From Symbiodinium natans (Eukaryota; Sar; Dinophyceae; Suessiales; Symbiodiniaceae), in NCBI GenBank assembly GCA_905221605.1, contig CAJNDS010000395.1, positions 85,781-149,780 of the forward strand: a stretch of DNA of 64,000 nucleotides, written 5' to 3'. This document shows, one piece after another, positions 16,890 through 24,613 of this stretch. Below the pieces are notes generated by a model. That model saw only the letters and a program-made list of their open reading frames with translations. It did no database searches and was not told the DNA's origin. The number at the start of each line of letters is the position of its first letter. The stretch's first letter is position 1. Position numbers and translations under genes: made by a program.

Positions 16890-18332
16890 ATGTCTATTGA
16901 AACATTCAGTCCAGAAGATATTCTAGTTGATAACCTTTCATTTAAATTAAACAAAGGAGCAAGCTATATTACTGACCGACGAAGCGTAAGATTTTATCCA
17001 AGTGGTAGTAATGTTTATAAGCCTACATCAGGAAACCGTGTATTGAAATTCTCATTAAACGCCGAAGACAACGGATGGCTAGACCCTCAATCAGTTCGTG
17101 TATTCTTTACAGTTCAAAATTTAGACCAGACCCTTGACCGAAAACTTCGTCCATTAGCACCGCCATATTCCTTTTTCAGACGAATGCGAATTATCGCCGG
17201 TAATCAAGTAGTTGAAGACTTTGATAATTACAACCGAGTTCATCAGATGTTTTCTAAATTAATGTCGCAAGGAGCAAGAAAAGACGAAGCGAATGAAGGT
17301 TTCGGATATAGGTATGACGACGAAGTTAAAACATTAGTTAATAATGCAGGAACACAATTAGATTATGAAGTTAATTCTACCAATTGCCAAGGGTTCAAAA
17401 ATCAAATGACAGTAGGATTTAAACCATTATGCGGTCTCTTCTCTCAGTTTAAGTATTTACCGCTAAAATATATGGGCAATCTAACTATTGAATTAGAACT
17501 CGTAAATAGCGACCTTGATTGTATTATTAACCCAGATGATTATGACGAGGCAGACGGAGGAATTGCTCAAAACCTTCGTGAAAGATTTACTCAGGATGTA
17601 GCATTACCCGCAGGTAGTGCCACCAACACTTCTAAACTCTTTGAACTTAACAACTGCTTCGTTTCCTGTGATATTTGCACCCTTGATAATAATTTAAATA
17701 ACGAATACGTTAAGCATCTTTTAGAAGGCAAAGGATTACCGATTACATACACAACATATATTACTCAATCTCAGTCAGTAGTAGGATTAACTGATATTAG
17801 CGTTCCAGTCATTCGCTCCGTTTCAAAACTTGTTGCTTCCTTCATCACTTTTTATAGAGACGATGACCCCAGCCTTGGTTATGAATATGCTAATAAACGC
17901 TTTTGTAGGTTTTATCATCCTCATCAAACCCACGATGCCACAGTGGAAGGAATTTACGACATCAACAAAGACTTGGAGTTCCAAATCCAACTAGGTTCTA
18001 AATTGTATCCAGAATATCCTTGTAATTCATTAACACAGTGCTTCTATCATTTGAGAAAAGCGTTAAACCTTCCAGTGTTCCATCAACACAGTATTTCAAT
18101 TGATTTTAAGCAATATCGTGATCGCCAATTTATTTTTGGTTATAGCCTTGAACGCGTTCCAGATAGTTCATATACAGGAATTAATACAAGAGCAGGACAA
18201 CAGATGCTTATACGCGTGAAGCCTGCGGGAGCAACAATTCCTGCTGATGATATGCCAGATGAGATGTTCATTACCCTATTATCAGAACAGGTGATTGAAA
18301 TTCGCGACTTGGGGCTCAAGGTGTATGATTAA
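16890..18332 (+). CDS. Major capsid protein (double jelly roll)
   Basis: The protein is 480 aa, within the usual length for PLV and Polinton capsid proteins. The N-terminus (SIETFSPEDILVDNLSFKLN) and segments such as RSVRFYPSGSNVYKPTSG, LKFSLNAEDNGWLDPQSVRV and RRMRIIAGNQVVEDF are typical of the first jelly roll of the PLV/Maverick MCP. The second (about residues 250-480) includes the KHLLEGKGLPI-like loop, ISIDFKQYRDRQFIFGY and GINTRAGQQMLIRVK. The protein would form the pseudo-hexameric trimers of an icosahedral capsid. The start is well supported by the box at 16876-16886. This is the best marker for placing the element in a PLV clade. Confidence 0.93.
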   Translation: MSIETFSPEDILVDNLSFKLNKGASYITDRRSVRFYPSGSNVYKPTSGNRVLKFSLNAEDNGWLDPQSVRVFFTVQNLDQTLDRKLRPLAPPYSFFRRMRIIAGNQVVEDFDNYNRVHQMFSKLMSQGARKDEANEGFGYRYDDEVKTLVNNAGTQLDYEVNSTNCQGFKNQMTVGFKPLCGLFSQFKYLPLKYMGNLTIELELVNSDLDCIINPDDYDEADGGIAQNLRERFTQDVALPAGSATNTSKLFELNNCFVSCDICTLDNNLNNEYVKHLLEGKGLPITYTTYITQSQSVVGLTDISVPVIRSVSKLVASFITFYRDDDPSLGYEYANKRFCRFYHPHQTHDATVEGIYDINKDLEFQIQLGSKLYPEYPCNSLTQCFYHLRKALNLPVFHQHSISIDFKQYRDRQFIFGYSLERVPDSSYTGINTRAGQQMLIRVKPAGATIPADDMPDEMFITLLSEQVIEIRDLGLKVYD

Positions 18333-18381
18333 AAAGGAGTAAAAACGCTTAAAGAATAGTTGTGTATAGTAAGTAGTGATA

Positions 18382-19173
18382 ATGAGCCGTGATTATAAGA
18401 ACGGGAAAATCTATTGCATTAGAAATAATATAACTGATGATATTTATGTAGGAAGCAGTTGTGAAAAATACTTGTCTAAAAGATGGGTAAAACATAAATC
18501 AAGTATGAACAATGAAAGAGATAAAACTATACCATTGTATCAGAAAATGAACGAGTTAGGTGTAGAGAACTTCTACATAGAACTAATTGAGAACTACCCT
18601 TGTGAAAATAATGATGAGTTAAGGGCAAGAGAAAAGCATTACATAAGAGAAATGGCAACATTAAACAAGAGAATAGAAACGAGAACTGTTAAAGAATGGA
18701 AGGAAGACAATAAAGAACATATACAAGAATGGAAGAAACAACATTATCAAGAGCATAAGGAAGAAATTAATGAAAAGGCGAAGAAATACAGAGAAGAGAA
18801 CCCTGACAAGGTCAAACAACAAAAGAAAGATTATTACGAACAAAACAAGGACAAAATACAGGCATACGGAAAAGGTTATAGGGAAAATAACCAAGATTTA
18901 ATAAAAGAGCGGAAGAAAGACTACTATGAAAGAAATAAAGACTATGTAAAAGCCAAATCAAAAGCCTATATAGAAGACAACCAAGAAGCAGATAAACAAC
19001 GCAAAAAAGACTACTATGAAAGAAATAAGGACAAGCTTATAAAAAACAACAACGAGAGAGCAAAGGAAAAAATAACTTGTGAATGTGGAGAAGTTATATG
19101 TAAAGGTAGTATTTCAAGACATATAAAAAGACAAAGACATCAAACATATCTAAACCAACAAAACGAAAATTAA
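18382..19173 (+). CDS. GIY-YIG endonuclease 3 with C-terminal zinc finger
   Basis: The protein is 263 aa from MSRDYKNGKIYCI; a GTG two codons upstream is less likely. GIY-YIG motifs: KIYCI, IYVGSS, Arg in SKRWVKHK, and Glu in RAREKHYIREM followed by Asn. The N-terminal domain is close to that of GIY-YIG 1 (both read GKIYCIRN and MNELG). A charged repetitive tail follows (YYERNKD units), then the finger CECGEVICKGSISRHIKRQ, again related to the second finger of the TIR protein. It lies between MCP and fibre genes, so it is a passenger in the structural block. Confidence 0.9.
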   Translation: MSRDYKNGKIYCIRNNITDDIYVGSSCEKYLSKRWVKHKSSMNNERDKTIPLYQKMNELGVENFYIELIENYPCENNDELRAREKHYIREMATLNKRIETRTVKEWKEDNKEHIQEWKKQHYQEHKEEINEKAKKYREENPDKVKQQKKDYYEQNKDKIQAYGKGYRENNQDLIKERKKDYYERNKDYVKAKSKAYIEDNQEADKQRKKDYYERNKDKLIKNNNERAKEKITCECGEVICKGSISRHIKRQRHQTYLNQQNEN

Positions 19174-19212
19174 ATTAACATTGTTAAATTAATTATCTAA
19201 ATTAATTTAATA

Positions 19213-21780
19213 ATGGTTCTTACTTTAAACAACACAAATACACTTACAGCAGATAATGTTATTGTCGGTGGAACGGACATTTCACAGTTGTTTGCTTCTA
19301 AATCTGAACTGACCAGCATCAACACAGCAAACACAACGGACATAGCAACAAACACCGCAGACATAGCAGTTTTAAACACGAAACAGCTTCAAAACTTTCA
19401 GAATATTAGTTCAATAACACATTTATTAAACACAGACTACCAAACAAACGCCACCTTAACGAGCACCTTTTACAATAAAACAGAAATAGACACAACTTTT
19501 ACGAATTATTATACATCCACACAAATAGACACTAATTTAACTACTAATTATCAAAATAATACATTATTAGCAACAAATTTCTACAATAAAGGCGAGGTGG
19601 ATACCTTAATAGCGGGAGCGGGAGGAGGCGACACCTATACAACAACGGAAATAGATAACTTGCTTGCTTTAAGAGTTCCGTTAAGTGATTTTACTAATAG
19701 ATTTAGTGCTAATCCTATTATTGATTGTAGCGCCCCGACCGTTATTCATAGCGGTTTAACGTTAAATAATTCAACAGTAAATATAAGTCCAGTAGCAGGG
19801 TTGGTATTTAGTAATCAAACAGGCGGGGGTGATAAAGTTTTAGCAGAGTTTAAAAATGCAACGAGTTATATAACTTTACAAGGAGATAAAATATTTTGTA
19901 ACAATACATCAGACGATGCTATTAAACAATTAGATTTAACAAATAATAATGCAGGTTATAAAATGTCAGGAAAGATAGAAACACCGGCAGGTGGTCTAGT
20001 AGTAGAAAATACAGCAGACGCTAATTTATCTTTTACGGTTCGGAACACTGATAATTATTTTACCTTTAATAATGACAGTATTGATTGTTATAATTCTGTT
20101 GATGATACAGGTAGAATATTAAATCTAAATAATAATGCTAATCAATATGTTAAATCACATTCATTATTAGTAGATACAGGAGCAAATACATTAACAGGTG
20201 GTTATACACTAGATGTTGTAGATAGTGCTATTGTTAGACAAAATTTAAGAGTAAATGGTTTAATGGAATTTACGGATGCGAACACAACATTAGACAGATA
20301 TGTAAATGCTACGAAAGTTAATACATCGCTGGATATTAGAACTGATGAAGACGCTTTAAGATTAATGACAGGAACAGCAACAGATGGAGATACTAATACA
20401 CATTTAGAATGTGATAAAGCAAATAGTAAAACAGTTTTTTATAAAGATACAGATTTTAGAGGTAATTTAGATTTAACAAATTCAACAGGTGATATTCTAC
20501 TACCTACAGCGGGGTTTGATATGTTTAGAAATAGTGGAGATGCTAATTATAATTTAAGAATTAGGGACACACAAGGAGTATTTGAATTTAAGAACAGAAA
20601 TTTTAGATGTATGAACCCGAGTAATCCAGCAAACGGAACGGAAATGATTTTACACGACACAGGAGGCGATTATAGATTACGCATTGGAAGCACAACAACA
20701 GCAACAGTAGGAATAGGAAGAGCGTATAATTTTTCATATCATTTAACAGTAGGCGGTGTAAGTAATTTTAACGAAACGAGAGTGGAAAATGACGCAACAT
20801 TTTTAGGACAACAGTTATTAAGCACTGATGGAAGAATATTTCAAAGAGCAGACGTTAATAATTCATTGAATGTAATATCAACAGAAGAAATTAATTTTAG
20901 TCTTCAAACTGATAGAACGACCGATCCTACAACAGGAACAATAGCAGTCCAGTTAAATGACACTAACGGAATAACATTAAACAGAGCAGTTACAAATAAT
21001 CTTACTTTTAATAGCATAGGAAATATCGTTGGTGAAAGCGATGTTGTTAGTTGGGGGCGTTTTATGTTTCAAAATAGTAGCGAATTAAAAGAAGTGTTGG
21101 ACGGTCAATATAAATTATTTGTTAGAAATGGCGATACATTAGGTGATATTAATTTAACAGTTGGTTTAGAATCATCAACGCCAGAAATTAAAATAACAGA
21201 TGGTAAAGTTAAGATGAATAATTTAGAATTAACACAAGAAACAATAAGCACCGTAGACCAGATACAGTTTTTAAATACCGATGCAGGTGGCGAATATGCA
21301 TTTTATTTTGGTAGTGTTTCAGTATCAAATGATGTATTTTCAATTTCACCAAGTGGTATTCTCGTTAATGGAGATATTGAATATACTGGGTCTTTAATTC
21401 CAAGTTCTGATAAACGATTGAAAAAAGATATTAAGGAACTTAACCAAAAAAAGGCAGTGGAATTAGTTAAATACATTGTTCCAAAAACATATCATTTTAT
21501 TGATAACAGACAACAAGGTAAATCGTGTGTTGGGTTTATTGCTAATGATTTTATGGAAACGAAGAAGATGCCAGAAGAATGGCAAAATATAGTTAAAGAA
21601 GGCAAAGATGGATATTTAAAATTCGATTATACAACAACTACGCCAATTTTATGGAGTGCTTTACAGGCAACAATGAATGAAGTAGAAGAATTAAAAGATT
21701 TAGTGAAAACAATGAAAAAAGAAATGGCAACAATGAAAGGAGAAATAACAAAGTTGAAGAATGAAATTAAAGGAAAATGA
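19213..21780 (+). CDS. Fibre / attachment protein with S74 intramolecular chaperone
   Basis: The protein is 855 aa. Residues 1-60 are Thr/Asn-rich with heptad-like TNTAD repeats; the long body is beta-rich and repetitive. The C-terminal about 125 residues are a peptidase S74-type chaperone: SSDKRLKKDI (Ser732-Asp733 in the SDkRlK motif), then GKSCVGFIANDF, ending in a coiled coil. S74 domains assist trimerisation of fibres and cleave themselves off at the Ser of this motif. The protein is probably a trimeric spike that contacts the host surface. Short repeated units in the body suggest rapid change of the binding region. It is co-directional with MCP and convergent with the ATPase. Confidence 0.88.
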   Translation: MVLTLNNTNTLTADNVIVGGTDISQLFASKSELTSINTANTTDIATNTADIAVLNTKQLQNFQNISSITHLLNTDYQTNATLTSTFYNKTEIDTTFTNYYTSTQIDTNLTTNYQNNTLLATNFYNKGEVDTLIAGAGGGDTYTTTEIDNLLALRVPLSDFTNRFSANPIIDCSAPTVIHSGLTLNNSTVNISPVAGLVFSNQTGGGDKVLAEFKNATSYITLQGDKIFCNNTSDDAIKQLDLTNNNAGYKMSGKIETPAGGLVVENTADANLSFTVRNTDNYFTFNNDSIDCYNSVDDTGRILNLNNNANQYVKSHSLLVDTGANTLTGGYTLDVVDSAIVRQNLRVNGLMEFTDANTTLDRYVNATKVNTSLDIRTDEDALRLMTGTATDGDTNTHLECDKANSKTVFYKDTDFRGNLDLTNSTGDILLPTAGFDMFRNSGDANYNLRIRDTQGVFEFKNRNFRCMNPSNPANGTEMILHDTGGDYRLRIGSTTTATVGIGRAYNFSYHLTVGGVSNFNETRVENDATFLGQQLLSTDGRIFQRADVNNSLNVISTEEINFSLQTDRTTDPTTGTIAVQLNDTNGITLNRAVTNNLTFNSIGNIVGESDVVSWGRFMFQNSSELKEVLDGQYKLFVRNGDTLGDINLTVGLESSTPEIKITDGKVKMNNLELTQETISTVDQIQFLNTDAGGEYAFYFGSVSVSNDVFSISPSGILVNGDIEYTGSLIPSSDKRLKKDIKELNQKKAVELVKYIVPKTYHFIDNRQQGKSCVGFIANDFMETKKMPEEWQNIVKEGKDGYLKFDYTTTTPILWSALQATMNEVEELKDLVKTMKKEMATMKGEITKLKNEIKGK

Positions 21781-21809
21781 TAAATAATATTATGGTTAAA
21801 TAATATTAT
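21781..21809. terminator. AT-rich spacer with a repeated 13-mer between convergent genes
   Basis: TAAATAATATTAT occurs twice (21781-21793 and 21797-21809) in the 43-bp spacer between the fibre stop and the ATPase stop. It is self-complementary in part and may form a shared transcription end. Confidence 0.35.
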
Positions 21810-21823
21810 TAATCTTTAAACGT

Positions 21824-22627
21824 TTATTCACTGTGGTCAATTGCAATATATTTTTCAAATCTCACCATAAACATTTTATTTATATCAGGTTGCATTAAAT
21901 TGACAAAAAGAAAGCTAAAAGGTTCTTCTGTGGCAATATTGTAAATCTCTAATAAAAGTTGCTTTGCTTGATGTAGGCTCTTCATATCTGACATTGCTTT
22001 TTTACTGATTAAAACACCTGCTAATTCATCTAAAACACTCTCCACTTCTTTATAGTTTCTTAATTTAAAAAATATTAATTGTCTTGAATTTGTCCTTATA
22101 GTCGTGCTTAATCCGTTATACTTTTGCGATGAACTGATTATATTCACCCCGAAATGGCGGGCTTTGATATAAAGAGCATTCAGTAAATTATTATGTTTTG
22201 CAAAACTCGCCTGATCTATGAAGTCATCTACCAAAAAGAGCACTGAATACAATTTATTAAATCCATTCTTCTTTTGATATTCATTAATCTTATGTTGCAG
22301 ATCTAAAACCTTTTGCATTTCGTCAATGTTGAATGTGTCAAAATAAACTTTCTCCTTCTTTGTATCAACATTTAAATCATTTTCAATATATTTCTTCACA
22401 GGTGTCCAAACTGGGTCTAAATCAATAGAACTAGACCATATGAAGATACGACTAAAACAACCTTTATAAATGTCTAATATTAAATTGGAAAGAAGAACGG
22501 TTTTACCAGACCCCGACTGACCTGTTATAACCATTGAGAAAGGAATTCGTGGAGCAACGTCGTATTTACTTTGTGTGAATGCGTATTCTTTTGTTTTATA
22601 TGCTTTTACTATTGGAATATTACTCAT
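21824..22627 (-). CDS. FtsK/HerA-type DNA packaging ATPase
   Basis: The protein is 267 aa. Walker A is GQSGSGKT with Lys42, and Walker B is LFLVDDF with Asp134-Asp135. The motif ISSSQKYNGLSTTIRTNSRQ (about 157-176) includes the sensor and arginine-finger-like segment of the A32/PLV packaging ATPases. The protein would drive viral DNA into the preformed capsid. Length is typical. It reads against the fibre gene and lies next to the MCP-containing block. The start MSNIPIVKAY matches the opening of related PLV proteins. No separate terminase nuclease is visible. Confidence 0.95.
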   Translation of the reverse strand: MSNIPIVKAYKTKEYAFTQSKYDVAPRIPFSMVITGQSGSGKTVLLSNLILDIYKGCFSRIFIWSSSIDLDPVWTPVKKYIENDLNVDTKKEKVYFDTFNIDEMQKVLDLQHKINEYQKKNGFNKLYSVLFLVDDFIDQASFAKHNNLLNALYIKARHFGVNIISSSQKYNGLSTTIRTNSRQLIFFKLRNYKEVESVLDELAGVLISKKAMSDMKSLHQAKQLLLEIYNIATEEPFSFLFVNLMQPDINKMFMVRFEKYIAIDHSE

Positions 22628-22811
22628 TAATAATATTTAGAAATTAATTTCTATTAAATGATGGTGTTTATTGTCACCCGTTGCGAGCCCCCCTGTCAAT
22701 ATTCTATACTGTTATAAATACTTACTAGCGAACAGAGTAAGACATTATAACATCTAATTCAGAATTCGTTTGTTGAAGCAGGAACAACACCATTAAATCT
22801 TAAAGCAATTG

Positions 22812-22835
22812 TTAATAATTATTTTTAATTATTAA
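22812..22835. promoter_or_regulatory. Perfect AT hairpin before the 127-aa gene
   Basis: TTAATAATTA and its exact complement TAATTATTAA are separated by TTTT, just 8 bp before the start codon at 22843. Similar AT hairpins mark other junctions of the element. The rest of the 215-bp gap (22628-22842) holds nothing recognisable. Confidence 0.35.
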
Positions 22836-22842
22836 TAATATA

Positions 22843-23226
22843 ATGAGTGATGACGGTAAGTCTGATAAGAACGGATTTCGCATTGATACAAAAGGTATCT
22901 CTTGCATTCCGTGTAGATGTAAAAAACAGTTTTATCATAAGGAAACGAAAACAACCACAGAAAACAATGTAACAACAACTAACACCATTGAAGACAGGAG
23001 AAATATTAAGTTCGGTTCTGGAAGACATACTTCACCTGATGAAATTTTCAAGCCGGAGAGTGTTTTACAAAGCGGAAGCGTTGAGATATGCGATAATGGA
23101 TGGGGGTCAAAAGGTGTTACGCCGGAAGAACTGGAAGAAAGAGTTGATAAGCTGGAAACATCTGTTGAAGAAATAAAGAAGGAAGTTGAAGAAGTAAAGT
23201 TGCAAAAAGTGATAATAAGTTTGTAA
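22843..23226 (+). CDS. Hypothetical protein with a C-terminal coiled coil (127 aa)
   Basis: It starts MSDDGKSDKNGFRIDTKG. Residues 20-30 contain a small Cys cluster (CIPCRCKK), then a Thr/Asn-rich linker (TKTTTENNVTTTN). The last about 35 residues (EELEERVDKLETSVEEIKKE onward) form a clear heptad-pattern coiled coil. No family recognised. It starts a short rightward gene run leading to the two zinc-finger ORFs at the right end. A structural or attachment-associated role is possible; the coiled coil suggests oligomerisation. Confidence 0.6.
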   Translation: MSDDGKSDKNGFRIDTKGISCIPCRCKKQFYHKETKTTTENNVTTTNTIEDRRNIKFGSGRHTSPDEIFKPESVLQSGSVEICDNGWGSKGVTPEELEERVDKLETSVEEIKKEVEEVKLQKVIISL

Positions 23227-23237
23227 AATAATATAAT

Positions 23238-23486
23238 ATGAAGAAAGAAGATTTTAATATTGATTTTAATGAAAAGCCTAGAATAACAGGAGACGAAGGT
23301 AAAATAAATAAGCAATGTGGAAAGTGTGGTGGATTTAAGAACTTGTCAGAGTTTAAGCATAAGACGAAAAACGGTCGTATGAATAAAACGTGTAGAAGAT
23401 GTTTAGAGATGTCGCATATGTATCATATAAAACATTTACTTCTGGCTCAGGATAGGATTATAGCAGAGGAATTAGATGAGCGTTAA
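23238..23486 (+). CDS. Single zinc-finger protein (first-finger half) (82 aa)
   Basis: It starts MKKEDFNIDFNEKPR. One finger occurs at residues 30-55: CGKCGGFKNLSEFKHK, then TCRRC. This matches the first finger of the TIR protein (CSTC, then CRRC). The C-terminal part is a short helical tail. The gene ends 26 bp before the next ORF, which carries the second finger type. Together the two reproduce the layout of the one-chain TIR protein, in different frames. They may be two small proteins or a split version of one gene. No specific function can be assigned beyond probable nucleic-acid binding. Confidence 0.65.
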   Translation: MKKEDFNIDFNEKPRITGDEGKINKQCGKCGGFKNLSEFKHKTKNGRMNKTCRRCLEMSHMYHIKHLLLAQDRIIAEELDER

Positions 23487-23512
23487 ACAAATGTTGAATA
23501 AAGATTGTAGTA

Positions 23513-23746
23513 ATGGAAAACGTATCTTTATATGTAAATCATCGTTGTATGTTATGTGATAAAGTTATTCATAAATACAAATTTTTGAGTAGGCACCTGA
23601 ATAGCAAAATGCATAAGCAGAAGATGGAAGAAATAGAACGAGAAAGAGAAATTATGAAAGTTATGAATAAAACAGATAAATTGAGAGAGCTAGATGAGAG
23701 AATGGAAAACATAATTGTTAGTTACAGGGTTCATTTTGAAGATTAG
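23513..23746 (+). CDS. C2H2-like zinc-finger protein (second-finger half) (77 aa)
   Basis: It starts MENVSLYVNHRCMLC. The finger is CMLCDKV followed by SRHLNSKMH, i.e. two Cys and two His, matching the second finger of the TIR protein (CDVC, then KHKKTNKH). A charged helix (KQKMEEIEREREIMKVM) follows. The stop codon coincides with the inner end of the right TIR, mirroring the left-end gene at 4488. See the preceding gene for the possibility that both derive from one ancestral two-finger gene. Confidence 0.6.
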   Translation: MENVSLYVNHRCMLCDKVIHKYKFLSRHLNSKMHKQKMEEIEREREIMKVMNKTDKLRELDERMENIIVSYRVHFED

Positions 23747-24521
23747 TTTTCATAATAATTAATTATGAAAATTAAATAAGGTTCACGCCCTAGTTCGCGG
23801 ACAGGGGGTTTGGGTAAGATTGTTGGGTTGGGTTCGCCTTGGTGGGGTTTGGGGAAGATTGGGGTTAGGGGCTTTGGTATTGGGGGTTTGGGGTTGATAG
23901 GAGAATTGGTAAGGGTTTTTGGTTGGGGCTTTTGGAAGTTGAGGGTATAGGATAATTGGGTAAGATTGTTTGGTTGGGGCTTTTGGATGTTTGGGGTATA
24001 GGATAATTGAAATGTATAGTTCAATTTCTGATTTTAGTTTAAAGAGAAAGTGTCTTTGTATTATTAGGAGAATGGAGCAGATTGAAGAGGGAAGGAAATT
24101 TTGTTCTACGTGTAAGCGTTATAGGAACATTGAACATTTTGACGAGGGTTATATGTCTTGTAGGCGGTGTATAGAATATATGCGAGATTATAGGACAATG
24201 AACAAGGCAAAGGTTGATGAATGGAAGTCAAATTACCGTGAGAGGAACAAGGAGGAGATTGCTTTACGGAATAAAGAATATCGTGAGAAGCACAGGGATG
24301 AAAAAAGATTGTATAATTCTTTGGTGGTTCGCTGTGATGTTTGTGATTGCGAGGTTCGGAAATGTAATCTTGCGAAACATAAGAAAACGAATAAGCATAT
24401 GGATAAAATGAAAATGATTGAGGCGGATTAGTTCATATTATGAGCTTATAATATGAATTAATTTTTTTGGCGGGATATTTGGGAGGACGGGTGTTGAACT
24501 AGGGCGTCAAGGAGTCTAGCT
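23743..24521. repeat. Right terminal inverted repeat (779 bp)
   Basis: The arm is the reverse complement of 3746-4487, with 37 extra bp and some divergence in the G/T-rich inner tract (about 23790-23870). The outer end reads GGCGTCAAGGAGTCTAGCT. It contains the second copy of the double zinc-finger gene. It is followed immediately by the ATATG duplication. Confidence 0.92.
24012..24431 (+). CDS. TIR-encoded double zinc-finger protein (right copy)
   Basis: The amino-acid sequence is identical to the left-arm copy (3836-4255). The same start choice applies: ATG at 24012 (139 aa) or 24072 (119 aa). The frame upstream opens only with TTG at 23970. The fingers are CSTC...CRRC and CDVC...KHKKTNKH with a basic linker. 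Two identical copies double the dosage and imply either a recent insertion or arm-to-arm conversion during replication. Its promoter would lie in the G/T-rich TIR tract, which differs between the arms, so the two copies need not be expressed alike. Confidence 0.75.
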   Translation: MYSSISDFSLKRKCLCIIRRMEQIEEGRKFCSTCKRYRNIEHFDEGYMSCRRCIEYMRDYRTMNKAKVDEWKSNYRERNKEEIALRNKEYREKHRDEKRLYNSLVVRCDVCDCEVRKCNLAKHKKTNKHMDKMKMIEAD

Positions 24522-24526
24522 ATATG
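24522..24526. repeat. Target-site duplication, right copy (ATATG)
   Basis: It matches 3741-3745. It is followed by a C-tract, and another ATATGACCC occurs 30-40 bp further on (about 24571), so the insertion hit a locally repeated host motif. Confidence 0.8.
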
Positions 24527-24613
24527 ACCCCCCCCCCCCCCCCGACCCGCAGTGGTCTCGAATATGACCCTGTTCCTTCTCCCCCCCACCCCCCCCCGAC
24601 CTGCAGGAAAGTC
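24527..24613. repeat. Host C-tract repeat around the insertion site
   Basis: Two copies of a unit with a long C-run followed by GACC(C/T)GCAG. The left flank has a similar unit (C-run, ACCCGCAGGAAAGTC) directly before the element, and the second right copy also ends GCAGGAAAGTC. Confidence 0.7.

Larger units (their letters stand above)
3746..24521. mobile_element. Integrated Polinton-like virus / Maverick-type element
   Basis: This 20,776-bp AT-rich insert in GC-richer DNA has terminal inverted repeats starting AGCTAGACTCCTTGACGCCC and a 5-bp target duplication. It encodes a major capsid protein, a penton-type minor capsid protein, a packaging ATPase, an rve integrase, a polymerase-helicase fusion, an S74 fibre, three GIY-YIG nucleases and about ten small proteins. 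This is the core set of Polintons and PLVs. The virophage alternative is less likely, because the MCP, fibre and TIR layout suit PLVs better, but the final placement needs an MCP phylogeny. All ORFs are intact. No separate adenain-like protease is visible. Confidence 0.93.
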
